Shown: in pieces, positions 45,140 to 56,746 of the stretch
Position numbering within the stretch: position 1 is the first letter of the stretch
How the letters are laid out: each line of letters begins with the position of its first letter
From: Pseudopyrenochaeta lycopersici
Lineage: Eukaryota > Ascomycota > Dothideomycetes > Pleosporales > Pseudopyrenochaetaceae
Assembly: GCA_003313425.1 (NCBI GenBank)
Contig: NHZP01000008.1
Span: 1,302,001 to 1,366,000 of the forward strand
DNA: 64,000 nt
Reading direction: 5' to 3'
Notes under the pieces: model-generated
The model's database searches: none
Seen by the model: only the letters and a program-made list of their open reading frames with translations
What the model was told of the DNA's origin: nothing
Made by a program: the position numbers and the translations under genes

Positions 45140-46480
45140 TTACGTTGATGCCAAAACCTTGCTCTGTAACGAGCAGAGCTCCACAATCGCACTCACACTC
45201 CTCACTTCTTGGCGACCGGCTTGCAGATGCTCCGTGATGAAGTCTTCTGTAGCTGCTTCTGCTTCCGTTGCTGTCTTGCCCCAAGCCTGGACATCCTTCG
45301 AGCCTGCTGGAAGGAGATGGCTCTCGCCGGAAAGACGCAGCAACGCGTCCTCGATTTCTTGATCCGCAGATGCAATTTGTGCTTGCATATAGACAGACTG
45401 CTGCAGCAGGGAACGTTCTATATTTGCGGTCTGGATGAGATGGGGGAGGTGGGGCAGGAGCTTGGTGACAGGCATGGCCGGTTTGGAGATATCGTGTGCT
45501 TTGTTGGATATGGCGGCAGAAGCTTTGTGAATTTCAAGATCCGTCTGGGCCTGAATAACCTTTTCAAGGCTTCCATGCGCCTCAATTAGGCATCCTCGAC
45601 AAGATGTGTACTGGTTATATGATTCCTGAATTTGAGTTTCTGCTGCAGCAAGGTCCACAGGGGCAGTGTTATTGACAGAGCGCTTGATGGGCGAGCCGTC
45701 CTCCAGGAATATGGAATCCTCCTCCAGTTTAGCTAGCTCGCCCTGAACCCATTCCACAATCTCATCTCTTGCGCGTTCTAGTGCATAGACCTGACTCTGC
45801 AAGTCTGGCAACGCTTGAGATTCGTTCTGTGCCTTTTCCCTGGATGCCTGAGCGCGTTCCATGCGTGCTCTCGCTTCAAGTACCTCTTGTTTCAATTTAA
45901 AGATATATGTTTGGTCATCCTTGACTTGAGATAGTTGTTCCAGCCTTTCCGCAGGTAGGTCAGGCTGCTCGCCAATAGCATCCTTCACCAAAGCTTTTGG
46001 ATCTATAGTAGCATGTGACGGCTTTGCACTGAGCAGCTTGTCCAGAGAATCCTGAATAACTTGGAGTTCAGCAAACCGTCGGCGCTGTCGAAGAAGAGAA
46101 ACATGGCCTCGCGCAATCTCATTGTCGTACTCCGACTCAGGTTGGGTGGGGTTTTCGTCAACATGACGATTACGCAGGTCCTCGAGCGAAGCCTGGAGCT
46201 CGCGATGCCGCGCCAGTGCCTGGGTCCTCGCTCGGAGAGCCTGCAGGTATTCTAGGCGGGAATTCTTTAAGCCGGGAAGGTTGGTATTGACAGCGGAGAG
46301 GTTTTGGGGACACTCATGGTTAAGATGCTCATTCTGAGTTGCAGTATTGACTGGCCTAAGGCCGGAAGTTAGGTACTTGGACAGCGTCCGACGGATCCTG
46401 AGCGTGTCTTCGCGGGAGTTGATATAGGATGCGAGCGCTCTGTCGACGTCAGAGATTGGGCATGTGGTCTCGGCTGGCAT
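45140..46480 (-). CDS. Coiled-coil protein, unrecognised, 446 residues
   Basis: The start is the ATG at 46480 (MPAETTCPISDVDRALASY) with an intact single frame. After a short N-terminal helix with SREDTLRIRRTLSKYLTSGL, the protein is mostly heptad-like helix: NSRLEYLQALRARTQALARH, RHRELQASLEDLRNRH, FKLKQEVLEARARMERAQAS and QVYALERARDEIVEWVQGEL. A conserved-looking tail includes LLPHLPHLIQTANIERSLLQ and EIEDALLRLSGESHLLPAGS. No membrane span, signal or enzyme motif is seen. The layout is like subunits of spindle, kinetochore or augmin (HAUS) complexes, but I cannot assign one; that comparison is a guess from shape only. It is an intact gene bordering the decayed island, so it marks the island's right edge. 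Confidence 0.75.
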   Translation of the reverse strand: MPAETTCPISDVDRALASYINSREDTLRIRRTLSKYLTSGLRPVNTATQNEHLNHECPQNLSAVNTNLPGLKNSRLEYLQALRARTQALARHRELQASLEDLRNRHVDENPTQPESEYDNEIARGHVSLLRQRRRFAELQVIQDSLDKLLSAKPSHATIDPKALVKDAIGEQPDLPAERLEQLSQVKDDQTYIFKLKQEVLEARARMERAQASREKAQNESQALPDLQSQVYALERARDEIVEWVQGELAKLEEDSIFLEDGSPIKRSVNNTAPVDLAAAETQIQESYNQYTSCRGCLIEAHGSLEKVIQAQTDLEIHKASAAISNKAHDISKPAMPVTKLLPHLPHLIQTANIERSLLQQSVYMQAQIASADQEIEDALLRLSGESHLLPAGSKDVQAWGKTATEAEAATEDFITEHLQAGRQEVRSVSAIVELCSLQSKVLAST

Positions 46481-48134
46481 GGCTCTTGAATGTTTGTTTA
46501 CACCCCGCAATGTTTATACAAAGTGAATTCTCGCTGCCTTAGCAGCAACGTGAAATTTGATACTGGTTCCGGAAAGCCATGCTCGTTCAGAGCAGATGGC
46601 GGGTTGATTGTTTTGGCAGCATGGTGTTGTTCAATAACTCGGTCTGGCAGGAAATCTGGCTGTTATGAGCCACACTGATTGGAGACTAGTTTGCTCTTCT
46701 AGCGTGGATCGCGAAGTCATGTGATGCTCCCTGCACGGCCTGCATTTGCCCAGGGTAGGACAGTGAGCAACTTTTGACGCGTCTCCGATGAAAATCGGCA
46801 CCAAAATGAAAGCGAGGCATAAGATTCTAACTTGCTTACTCTCATCCATTTGTTTATGCTTGATGACCATTGGCTTTTGGGCCGCACATATATATCGCTG
46901 TTTACGGCTAGGTGCCATTTAGGAAGGATCACTACTTTTCATGTGGCACATATTGCGAAGCCTACCGAGTTTATCATTCGATTTGCAACAAAGCTGGTTG
47001 TGGCTAACCATTGATTCGATATCTTCGGAGCTCGGAAATGATGGATGCTGGAATTACCTTTTGCTGTTTCACGATTCGGCATAGTTATTATGGCTGAGTT
47101 TCACGAACCGGTAGCGCACCTTATTGCTTTCTACATTGTGAGGTACCCCTGGATATTGGAGGTCGGCAGCATGAGCGTCCCTGACTGCAAAGCACGAGCC
47201 TAAAGATTGGCCTTGTTCTTGCTTGCGTTACATTGGTGGCGGTGAAACTGATTTGCATACTGGATGGATGCAGATATCATGGAGTGTCGTTGAGAAAGTA
47301 TGTCTGGACCGTCTCCGCCGTGGGCTGTTCGTAGGTCAATTCTGGGCGCCGAAGGCTCACGGCAGGACTTGGAAGCCCTGTGCCTAGTCGGCATAGATGT
47401 GACCATGAGACAGCGTGAGTTCTGGCTCACGGTCTGTTTATGGGCTGGACTGGAAGGGCAGGAATATGTGCAATGGGTAAATTATACAGTGGCGCGAGGT
47501 TCATGCGTGTAAGGCGCCTTGGATGCAGATGATGCGCAGGGACAGGGCGCACCATGCACCTTCTCGAAAAGGGCGCGCGAGCTTCCTGCTGGCATGTGCC
47601 AACTGGCAACTGATACGCGGTGAGAATGACGCGAGGTGGACAACGCATCGCACGCAGATCACCAATTGGCGACGCGCAAAAGCCGGCTCTAGCGTGAGGC
47701 TGCGCGAGTGCCGGGCCCCCGGTGTGCTGGCGAGCAGGGTATCGATACGAAAACAAAGGAAATGCGGCCTGCAGCTGCGCAGAGAAAGAGCGACCAGCGA
47801 GCATTAAGGTTGTCTTGGCAGACAGGGATCGCCCACCTATTGGACCTTCATTGGGACTTATTTCGCTTCAGTCCCAAAGGGGACCCTGCCTGAGGGCATC
47901 TGCTTCACACTTCTCCTTTTTACCTAGCAATTGCTGCGGGCCTTTGAAAGTGACCAGAGGCCTTCTGCTCGACGAAAACACCGCTTGCGCAGGCACTCGA
48001 ATCGCTCTGTCCCTGCGTCAGCGCGCACTCACCTCCGCGCGCCCTCCGCAACACGCCGCATCCCCGTCCTCGTACATTTTGCCGGTAACGAATGCAGCCC
48101 GGCTCGACCTAAGGCTCCCCGCGCCACTTTCAAC
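46481..48134. other. Divergent intergenic region, coiled-coil gene to MSB1
   Basis: Promoters of both genes. GC-rich overlapping frames at 47.4-48.0 kb on both strands have no recognisable content. Confidence 0.5.
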
Positions 48135-51100
48135 ATGCCGTTTTTCAAGAACGTCTTCAAGTCCAAAGATGGGCCACGCTCTGCCTCCAAGGCGGGCAAG
48201 TACGCAAACGATGGCAGCGAGCCGGTTGCACCGCCCAAGCCTCGCTGGGAAGAATCATGGTCGCGCAAAGAGGTCGCCCCAGAAGAGATCCAAGAGCTAA
48301 TACACGTCTGCACCCAAGAGATGAAGTCACGAGGCATGTCTCCATTGCGAATTGCCCTCTGGCCTGCCATTGCTGACTGGTGATAGCCCTAGACATGCCC
48401 TTCATGCTCCTGCCCTTTCGTCCCACCTCCGACACCAGCGCCTCTCGCAATTTTGTTCGCAACTTCTTCAAGGCCGCATACGATGGCACCCGCCAGTATA
48501 CTGGTGAGGGTCTAGCACAAGAGTTGCGCCTCACTGAGCCTTTGGTAGGGACACTGTCCACATCGCACTCCACACGAGGGCTGACACCACATAGACGTTG
48601 AGTAGCATTATGAAATGGTGTTGGAGTAGATTACCAGGCGGCGTAGTGACGTGGGACGCATACGAGCTCTTCCGAATTGGCGAGTCCGGTAAGCCAATGG
48701 GCAACAACCTTTCCACTCTCCACGCCCACTAATACATTGTCCAGATTCAAATCTTGCGCGGCATGCTTTTGATACATTTATCCCAATCAGCGTCGAGTCC
48801 GATGCTCGCAAACGCATCATATTCGACTTCTTCGATCTCTTGTCTGCTGTCGCAGCGAGAGGCAAGAGCAATGGTATGGGCGGCAGAAAACTCTCTCGGT
48901 TAGCAGGGTGGTGGGCATTCGAATTCGCCGAAGACGGAAAAGGGTTCGACGGAGGATATCGCACGTGGGAGAAGTATGTTCATCCACTTATATGATCTTG
49001 GTGAAGACCGTCTGACAATTTCACAGAGCCGCAGATGCTGCAAGCCACTTGTTCTTCGCCTACCTACGATCGCTTTCTCCCGACCTGAATACCATTGGCG
49101 GTATCTCCACTCTTCCTCGGTCCCTGCAAGCACTGCTTTCTCAAACCGAATACCCACCGCAGACGCCATCCTTGATGCAAACGCGCACAACCAAGGTGGT
49201 CATGATTGTAGATTCCGTCTCACCTACTCCCTTCTCGTTACTGCGCCGTGCGAAGCATTTCGAATATCGGGACGACGATGCAGCGCTGCAGCAATTCTCT
49301 GCGTACGAAGACACTGTAAAAGCATTGACCGATGAGTGCCGCAGAGTACTCGAGTGTATAGCAACCGCAAATCAATCGGTGGTGTCACCAGAGGCGAGGA
49401 CACCTGACCCATCTTGGTCTCGCTTCGAAGATTTTGGTTTCTCTGGTATTCTCGATAGTTCTGCAAACAGTATTAACGGAGCGTCTCATGCTGGCAGCCC
49501 ACGAGAATTCTCCAGCATTAGGTCTGGTCCTCGCTCGAAGACAACCGACTACGGTCGCCCTACGACTCCCTCGTGGGCGGATTTCCTGTCTTCTGGTTTT
49601 GCTGATGAGGGAAACCACACCTCGCCGACCACTTTGTTACTCCCGACACAAAAGCTTCCCCCGCTGGGCGAGGCCGCTCGTGTCCACAGTTCGCAGTCAC
49701 ATGTGCGGAATGGGTTGGTCGAAGAGGACCTTGAGCCTGGCGAGCTTGCCAGCATTACCCAGATTGATCTCGATGAGACATTCTGGTGGGTGTGGATGAT
49801 TAGCTTAGCGAGTGAGGAAACCATAGATCGTAAGGCTGCTTTTGGTAGGTGCACTTTGATCGAAACTCGGATACCAGGCGCAAAGTGGCTGGTGATGGAG
49901 GAACAAGTCAAAGGTGCTTCTCCTGGGCCGGAAGAAGGCGCTTATATTGCGGAAAAGAAGTCCAAATTCAGTTTCACGAGACGGGGTCGACTAGGGCGGC
50001 GAAAATCGACGGGGAAGAAGCCAAATTCTACCTCCAAGGAGCCGTATAATCGCACAACGACGAATACTCCGATGAGTAAGACAAGCATTGGACCAGATCA
50101 ACATGCTAGAATTCAAGCTGCGGCAGCAAAGTTAGCGCAGAAAGAGAAGGATCAAAAGGACGCAGAAAAGCTTGCTGAGCGCCGAGCGCGACTGGATGAA
50201 ACGACTTCCGTCAAGACGAACAGCGTGCTGACACTACAACCACATCTGCTGAGTGAGGCGGGCCCGGCTATGAAATGGGACAAGAAGTTTGGCGAGGCTG
50301 CGCTGGATCGAGATGCACTTCGCGCCCAGTACTTAGGAGATGTCGGCGCTGGGAAAGGGTCGAGAGACAATCTTCTGACGTCTGCTAACGGTCGCGCGTC
50401 GCCTCTATCTCCAGAGCTTGCAAACCGCAACCTACCAGCGCTACCAAAGTCCGAAATCGATATTCCCAGTACGAACAGAGCCGAGTCTCGCTCTCCTGCT
50501 CGTATTGCAACCAACATAACGCCGCCTGCTGAGTCCTCGTCCGCTACCCGAGTGCCGTGGCCAAACGATTCACCTACGCACACGCCACTCCCTGCACCTG
50601 AGGATAAGACGTTCCCTGCATCACAGGCTGTGGATCAGCATCCTGCGCTGAGGAAAACGATACCTGAGCGCAAGGCCGTCGTTGCCCCCCAAAGCAACAT
50701 TCGTCCTAGTGAAGAGCATCCTAGGGTGCCCGAAAAGAAGTCTTCGCCGAACAAATTGAAGAAAAAGGAAGGAGGGCTCCGGAAACTCTTTGGAAGGAAG
50801 AAGACCGACACGACCGCTTCCGTTCCCGTTTCTGCACCTGCTGAGACCGCTCATGTGGCTGAACATGAGGATGGTGCATACACACAAGCGCCCGATGCCA
50901 CACGTAGTACTTCTCGATTCGAAAACCACGATCCTCAACTTCGGGAACCATCACCAGTGCACAGTTTTGAGCAGCCGGAGCATTACAGGCCACCCTCTCC
51001 AAAGTTCGAGCGCAGTCCTGCCGTTTCTTCTACAGCATTACCAGAGTCTCGCAAACCTAGCACTCCTCCTGCGCCCGGTAGTGTAGCGACGCAGCAAGAA

Positions 51101-51568
51101 GTTGACCGTGCATTCTCGCGATTTGATCAAGGCCCCATGGAAGATATGCCAGCTTTTGTCCCTGATGACGACGACAGTGACGACGAGGCTGCTGCTGCAC
51201 CGACGGTCCCTCGTCGCCAGGTCCCGCAGTACGTTGAGCAACCAAGCCCTGTTACCCCGACACAGCACGCCCGGCAACAGAGGGATGACGTATCTGAGGA
51301 GTCTGTCGAACTCGCCAGACACGTGTCACCATCGCAAGACCGATGGGCACAGATCAGAAAGAATGCGGCTGAGCGTGCGGCCAGGCTCAGTGAAGAGCAA
51401 TCCCGCCGCAGTCGAAGCCAGAGTCAGAGCCAGCGAACCGACGAAGGAGAAACGAGCGGCGAAGAGACGATTGAGAGTCGAGTTGCCCGTATCAAGGCTC
51501 GAGTTGCCGAACTGACGGGTAACATTGACGGACAGCCGCTAAGGGACAGCGCTGGAAGACTGAACTAG
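48135..51568 (+). CDS. MSB1: MSB1/Mug8 family polarity protein (Rho-GAP-like)
   Basis: Five exons (48135-48333, 48387-48544, 48595-48688, 48745-48973, 49027-51568) give 1,073 residues. The first intron is GC-AG: the conserved protein reads MKSRALDMPFMLLPFRP only if GCATGT is the donor. The N-terminal half is the Msb1/Mug8 domain (fungal, RhoGAP-like): MPFFKNVFKSKD, PEEIQELIHVCTQEMKSRAL, FFKAAYDGTRQYTGEGLAQE, WCWSRLPGGVVTWDAYELFR, RLAGWWAFEFAEDGKGFDGG and SHLFFAYLRSLSPDL. The tail (about 430-1073) is disordered, with basic patches (KFSFTRRGRLGRRKSTGKK, LKKKEGGLRKLFGRKK) and a C-terminal Arg/Glu helix (RVARIKARVAELTG). In yeast and smut fungi Msb1 proteins work with Cdc42/Rho1 and Bem1 in bud or tip growth and the cell-wall integrity pathway; a role in hyphal polarity is inferred here. 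Confidence 0.92.
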
Positions 51569-52453
51569 TCTGCAGCAAAGGTGAGTCTTGGATGCTTGAC
51601 AAAGGCGATTTGTGTTGCTGACGCTGCCGTAGATTGTTTCGGCGTCATGCACACCATTGGTGGTCAATTTTGTCTGCGTTTCCAAGCGTATAAGGAGCTC
51701 TGATACCCTTTCGACTTTTCGTTGTAATTGTGTTACACCTAATACCCCGTCAGCGATTTTCATTCGCCTGACACTGGTCTGCTGAGTCTATTCTTCATTT
51801 CTCGCATGTTTGTCAGGGCAATTGAAGAAGGGGAATACACATCGTTGTCTTGAGACAGATTTTTGCCAGTGGATCCGACATTGGTTCTTCGGAGGGCTGG
51901 CAATAATATAGAGCATGTGCCAGGATGTGGGTACACGCTGTCTAATAACAAATTCTGTCTGCATGTATTTTTATTGACATCGTGAGCACCATAACCTTTT
52001 AATTAGGTTGGCTGCTGAAGAGTCTCTCACATACCTGTCATTTACACATCTTGCCACTTATAGCCAGCTCACATATCAGGCAGCCAAGTCCTTCTAGATC
52101 GAGGCAAAGCCATCAACAAGTTGAAGAACACATCTCTACTCACATCATTTACACATCTTCCATGACCAAACCCCCCACAAGTATTGACAGAGTTTGTCTT
52201 TTGCTTCACCCGCAGCTAGCACAGACTTGTGGTTGAATTTGCCCTTGCTTACTTCACCGCAATCTCATATAGATTCAATTCATTAACCAGGCGCCGAAAT
52301 CATTTTCAAACATCTATTTCAATCTGCCTCTCCTTTAAGCTGTGTCTACCCATGACCCGCACAGGCGGCTACAACGTAAAGCTGGAGATCTTCAAGGTCT
52401 AGGATGAGGTGGAGTATTTGTCAAGCAGAGGTTAGGATAGACTTACGCCACAT
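51569..52453. other. MSB1 3' flank
   Basis: No gene. A degenerate copy of the downstream array motif may lie at 51944-51966 (CTAATAACAAA, then TCTGTCTGCATG). Confidence 0.45.
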
Positions 52454-52977
52454 CTAAGAATAAACAATGAGGTGTACCTGCATCGACCACGCGTTCATGA
52501 GAGGCACGGGTCTCAGGATGGGGTTTGAAGGGGTTGAAAGGAGGGGTCATGAAGGTGAGAGCTATGGAGGGGTAGGAGTGGACGACTAAGAATAACAGCT
52601 GATTTGTGTACTTGCGTCCACTCTAAAGCTGAACAAATGATGCCTGATGTTTGAGAAGGTGCATGGCGGTTACAGATTGTAGAGATTGCCGCAAATGGTA
52701 TGCGAGACTCTTTGCTTGAGACTAAGAATAACAAAAGAGAGATGTACCTGCGTCATTCGCAGGTCTGGAAATGAAGATCTCAATGATGGAAGAGGAGGTG
52801 GGTGAGGAAGTGTGTCGCTAAGGACGGTTGGCGTATGTGTCTAAGAATAACAACCGAGTCTGTACCTGCATCGGCCACGAGGAGACGTTAACAGAGATGG
52901 ATATACTGGGGTAGTATGGTGATGGGAGAAGATTGTGGTGTGTCACTAAGAATAACACCCGCTACTGTACCTGCATC
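52454..52977. repeat. Five spaced copies of a CTAAGAATAACA-N(5-9)-TGTACCTGCATC motif
   Basis: Copies begin at 52454, 52586, 52722, 52841 and 52946, 104-136 bp apart. Each holds CTAAGAATAACA, a short variable core, then GTACCTGCATC or a close variant (GTACTTGCGTC at copy 2, GTACCTGCGTC at copy 3). The spacers of 80-110 bp show no similarity to one another. On the minus strand each copy reads like GATGCAG|GTACA...TTATTCTTAG|, a perfect donor and acceptor enclosing only 24-26 bp, which is too short for a known spliceosomal intron. Spacers are pyrimidine-rich on the minus strand. No known element family recognised. Confidence 0.85.
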
Positions 52978-54787
52978 TGATAGATGAAGGAGCCGCAACG
53001 GCCCGCATCTGTGCCGTATAACCAAGTCACGTTCGCAGGTGAGGTGACGCGGTATTGGGTATAATATGAAGGTCTATCGGGCTTCATTTAGAAATTTCAG
53101 GTCTCTATCAGGGGATGCATTTGTCGAGGAACCAAAAACCTGGGTCGCCTAGCACTTCGCTTCAGCTGGGTGAGGGGTGTGTTGGAAAAGGTCTGATACT
53201 AAGTGGTGAGATGTGCGAATGAGAAAATGAACAGATCAGGTCAAAGTAAGAGACGATACGAAGCCGGCGGTTAGGCGGGTGAGATGCAATCATATTGGGG
53301 ACAGGAACATGGGCTACGACGGGGGAACTGCTGGACGGGGTGTAGCTTAGCAATGGTGCAAAAGTCTAGAGCTCTAGCGGGCTAGATGGAAAACGAGGCA
53401 ATCAGGTGCGGTCAACGGCTGCGTCATCCAGCACGGCCGTGGGTTTGGCAGCAGCACGCATTGCTAAAAATATCGCACGTTTCGGACATGGTTGGTCGAT
53501 CGCGCTAGAGACACGGGTGGTGCGAGCCCTATTCCAACTACAACGTTAGACGGTTGGACAAAGTGGTGGGAAACAAGTTTGTTTGGACGTTTCCCGACCG
53601 TGTGCATGCTGCGGGGCGTCTGCAGAGAGCGAGAGTGAAGATGCAGTTCGCTTAGAATCACTGTGCCGCATACCGCGGGAGCAGTGGGGTGGGGGAGCAT
53701 GGAGTTACTGCTAGTAATGAAACCGAACACGGCGAGAAGGATTGTTTGCTGGTAGGTGGCAGAATCACGCAGGAACTACGCTTCACCATGGGAGTCAATG
53801 CTCGGCCGTGTGTTGCAGCAGAACATGGCTCGGCGACGGGTGGAGAGCTACACAGTGGAAGGCGCAATGCAGCACAAAGTGAGGTGGTAATGCTACACTG
53901 GATGCCGCCGCAACAGCCCTCCAGGCCCCTTTTTCGTCGATGAGCCTTGCGCTGTCCTCATCGAGACGGAAGCACAGTCCGTCACCATGTCTCGAGCCGC
54001 CGTGTGGTGATGGTTGTGGTCCAATGCGGCAAGCAAGAATAGCGAGCGTGTGTGGACTCTGCAGAGCGGGTGAGATGGATCTGCTAATCTGAGTGTTTCG
54101 TGCAGTGAACACGGACGGAATGCGAAAGATACATGCCGTCCAGCCGGGAGAATTAGACCAGCGGTCTCATTCTCATACTGTAGATGGTCCCAGGGCGTGC
54201 GGTGCTGGGTGCCAGAGGGCTCTTGATCCCAGCTCTGATATGTCCTTAAAATAACTCAGCTGGGCATGACAGTGGAGTAAACAGCCGCAAACGGGTTAGG
54301 CGCACGAGTGATGATTGACAGTCTTATTGCACGTCCAATGGCAGCGGCCCAGGGGACGTGGCACGATCTCTCAAACACCCCAAATATCCCTAACGGAACA
54401 TATTAGCGAGCCGGGTGGCCCAGGCGCTGCAGCCAGCCATTTTCTATTATTAGGAGCGCCCGCCCACTCCATGGCCGCTTCCTCTGCACATCACCTTCAG
54501 AGCCTCATGATTCTGTGAGAGCTGCTTCGGACCTCCGTGACGCGCATCAGAGAGACATATAGTCGTCAAGTCGCGGGACAACTGCCCACCACCCGCGCCG
54601 ACTTCCCCCGCCCGCTGCTGGCATCCTGAAACGCTCAACGTCTGCGTGTTCGTGGTCGCCGCTGCCGCGCAAGCTAGTACCAAGTGCTTTTTGTTCCTCG
54701 AAGACCCTCTCTCACCAGCCACAACCGCACGCCGCCCATCCTTCATTGACGCTCGATGCGCTTTGACGTCTAATATCCACAGTCACC
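52978..54787. other. Upstream region of the MADS-box gene
   Basis: No supported gene. Ser/Pro-rich minus-strand frames at 53162-53353 lack an ATG. The last 250 bp before the MADS ATG are GC-rich leader. Confidence 0.45.
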
Positions 54788-56746
54788 ATGGGCCGCAGAA
54801 AGATTGAGATCAAGGCGATCAAGGACGACCGCAACCGCTCCGTGTACGTTCTTTCACCCTCTGCACTCGCGCCTGCCGCTAACCGTCGACAGCACCTTCC
54901 TGAAGCGCAAAGGCGGCCTATTCAAGAAGGCGCATGAGCTCTCTGTGCTCTGCTCCGTCGACGTTGCCGTTATCATCTTCGGCCACAACAAGAAGCTGTA
55001 CGAGTTTTCGTCGGGCGACATCAACGAGACCATTGGCCGGTACCAATATGTAGGCATCCACCAGTTGCGGACATTGAGCTGCATTCAACGAACACGCGCT
55101 GACAGGTCAAGCAGTATGGCGGAGCTCACGAACACAAGGGTCCCGAGGACTTTATGGGCAAGAAGGACGGCGACGATGATGACGACGAGGACGACGAGGG
55201 CGGAGCTGCACGCGATTCACACACCCCGCCAGAGCACGCCATGATGCAGCACATGCAGCACTCACAGTTCCAGCACATTAGGCAGACTGCACCCTCCATG
55301 TCCCCGCCCATAGGCAATGGCGTTCCATTCCAACAGCGAGGCCCCTCACCCCAACCTGGACTCCATCTCTCCAGGCCGAACTCGCGAGCCCACGTCCGCC
55401 GACCAAGCTCAAACCTCGCACCTCCCCAGCCATATCCCTCACAAGCACCTCCTCCACCAAACAGCTATGCCTATATGCCAAACCCGCCCTTTTACAACCC
55501 TCAGGCTGCCCAGCAGATGGCCCCCAAGCCTCAGCCTACGCCCCCAGCTCCGCAATTTCAGCACACATACCCCATGCCACAGCATCCACAGCACCCACAG
55601 CACCCACAGCATCCACAGCACCCGCAACACCCACAAGTTCAGCAGTTTATTCAGCAGGAGCAGCGGAGGCAGTCCATGCCACCTGCGCTCCAGCAACAGC
55701 AGCAGCAGCAGCAGCAGCAACAGCAACAACAGCAACAACAGCAACAACAGCAGCAGCAGCAACAACAGCAGCAGCAACAGCAGCAACAACAGCAGCAACA
55801 ACAGCAGCCACCGCCGCCGCAAGTTTCCCAGCCGCAACAAGAGCGCCCGCCACAACCCACGATTACAGTACCATCTCCGCCTCAGCATGGTGACTTCCAG
55901 AGCCCACCTCTGCCGCAGCCAAGACCTCTCCACGCCTCTGCTAAACATAGTATTTTCACCCCCATCGATGACAGCCAGTCAATGCTCGCAGCACATTGGG
56001 GCAGCAGCAACGTCAACCCACCACGCAGCGAAGCCCCACTCGTCAAACAAGAGAACCGGTCACAGTCAATCGATGTAGCCGCTATGTCACGGCTGCAACC
56101 GAACGGATTTTCTCCACCTCAGCCGCAACCTTCGCAGATGCCCAGTCAGCAACCGCCCCAGCGAACGCAGTCCACGTCCTCAATGCCTGCCAACGCCCCG
56201 CTCTCACGCACAAACAGTCTACGAATCAACGAGAGCAAGCCAAGGCTCAGGGTGCAGATTCCCAGCGAACACTCTGAAGACGCCGGCAGCGCCACTGCCG
56301 ACTCATCTCCCAAGGATTCTGGGACGACAGGTGCTACACCAGGACGAAGCACTGACGCATCTCATTCATCCGGTGTGGTTCTGCCTCCTCCTTCGCCGAG
56401 CGCAAATTCGCTGCTTAGTGCTGGTGCAACGGGCCCGCCAAACCCATTCGCGCGCCCTCCGCCGCCATCGAACAATGGCTCGTACGGCAGCCGCAACGAC
56501 ATGGAGACGCCAATCTCAGCACTGCCTAGTCGGTTTGTTGAGAATGGACTCCTTCCCTCGCCCTCGAGCTTTTACCCTGAGTGGGGTTTTGGCCGTGACT
56601 CGAACATGCTACCGAGTCCCTTGACTTTTCAGACTCCAGTAGCCCCAAGCGGACCTGGCTTCGGTCGCGACGATTCTGCGGATCGTAAGCGCAAGCCGTC
56701 TGACGAAGGCTCAGACGCTGGCAGCCAAAAACGGGTCAAAGCTTAA
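54788..56746 (+). CDS. RLM1: MEF2/RLM1-type MADS-box transcription factor
   Basis: Three exons (54788-54843, 54893-55049, 55115-56746) give 614 residues; use of the earlier acceptor at 55105 would add three. The MADS domain is complete at 1-58: [19 protein letters not shown], then [40 protein letters not shown] and [12 protein letters not shown]. The MEF2-type sequence with MGRRKI and NRSVTF identifies the RLM1/SMP1 class rather than MCM1. [13 protein letters not shown] follows, as in filamentous-fungal RLM1, then an acidic patch ([15 protein letters not shown]) and a long Gln/Pro/Ser-rich activation region with HPQ repeats and a 39-Gln tract. A C-terminal RKRKPS and QKRVKA basic end may be a nuclear signal. 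RLM1 is the nuclear target of the Slt2/Mpk1 cell-wall integrity MAP kinase; several SP sites are available, and this regulation is inferred. Confidence 0.94.
55577..55807 (+). repeat. HPQ and polyglutamine coding repeats in RLM1
   Basis: (CAYCCACAG)n encodes six to seven HPQ units at 55577-55634. A mixed CAG/CAA tract at 55691-55807 encodes 39 consecutive Gln. The CAA interruptions make it less slippage-prone than pure CAG. Length is likely polymorphic between strains. Confidence 0.95.

Noticed and set aside
52454..52977. CRISPR array interpretation of the spaced motif
   Set aside because: Eukaryotic nuclear context, variable core inside the repeat and unequal spacers of 80-110 bp.
55439..55948. 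Leu-rich (and Cys- or Ala-rich) minus frames over the polyglutamine region
   Set aside because: The complement of CAG/CAA repeats reads as CTG/TTG (Leu) and homopolymers in other frames; an artefact.
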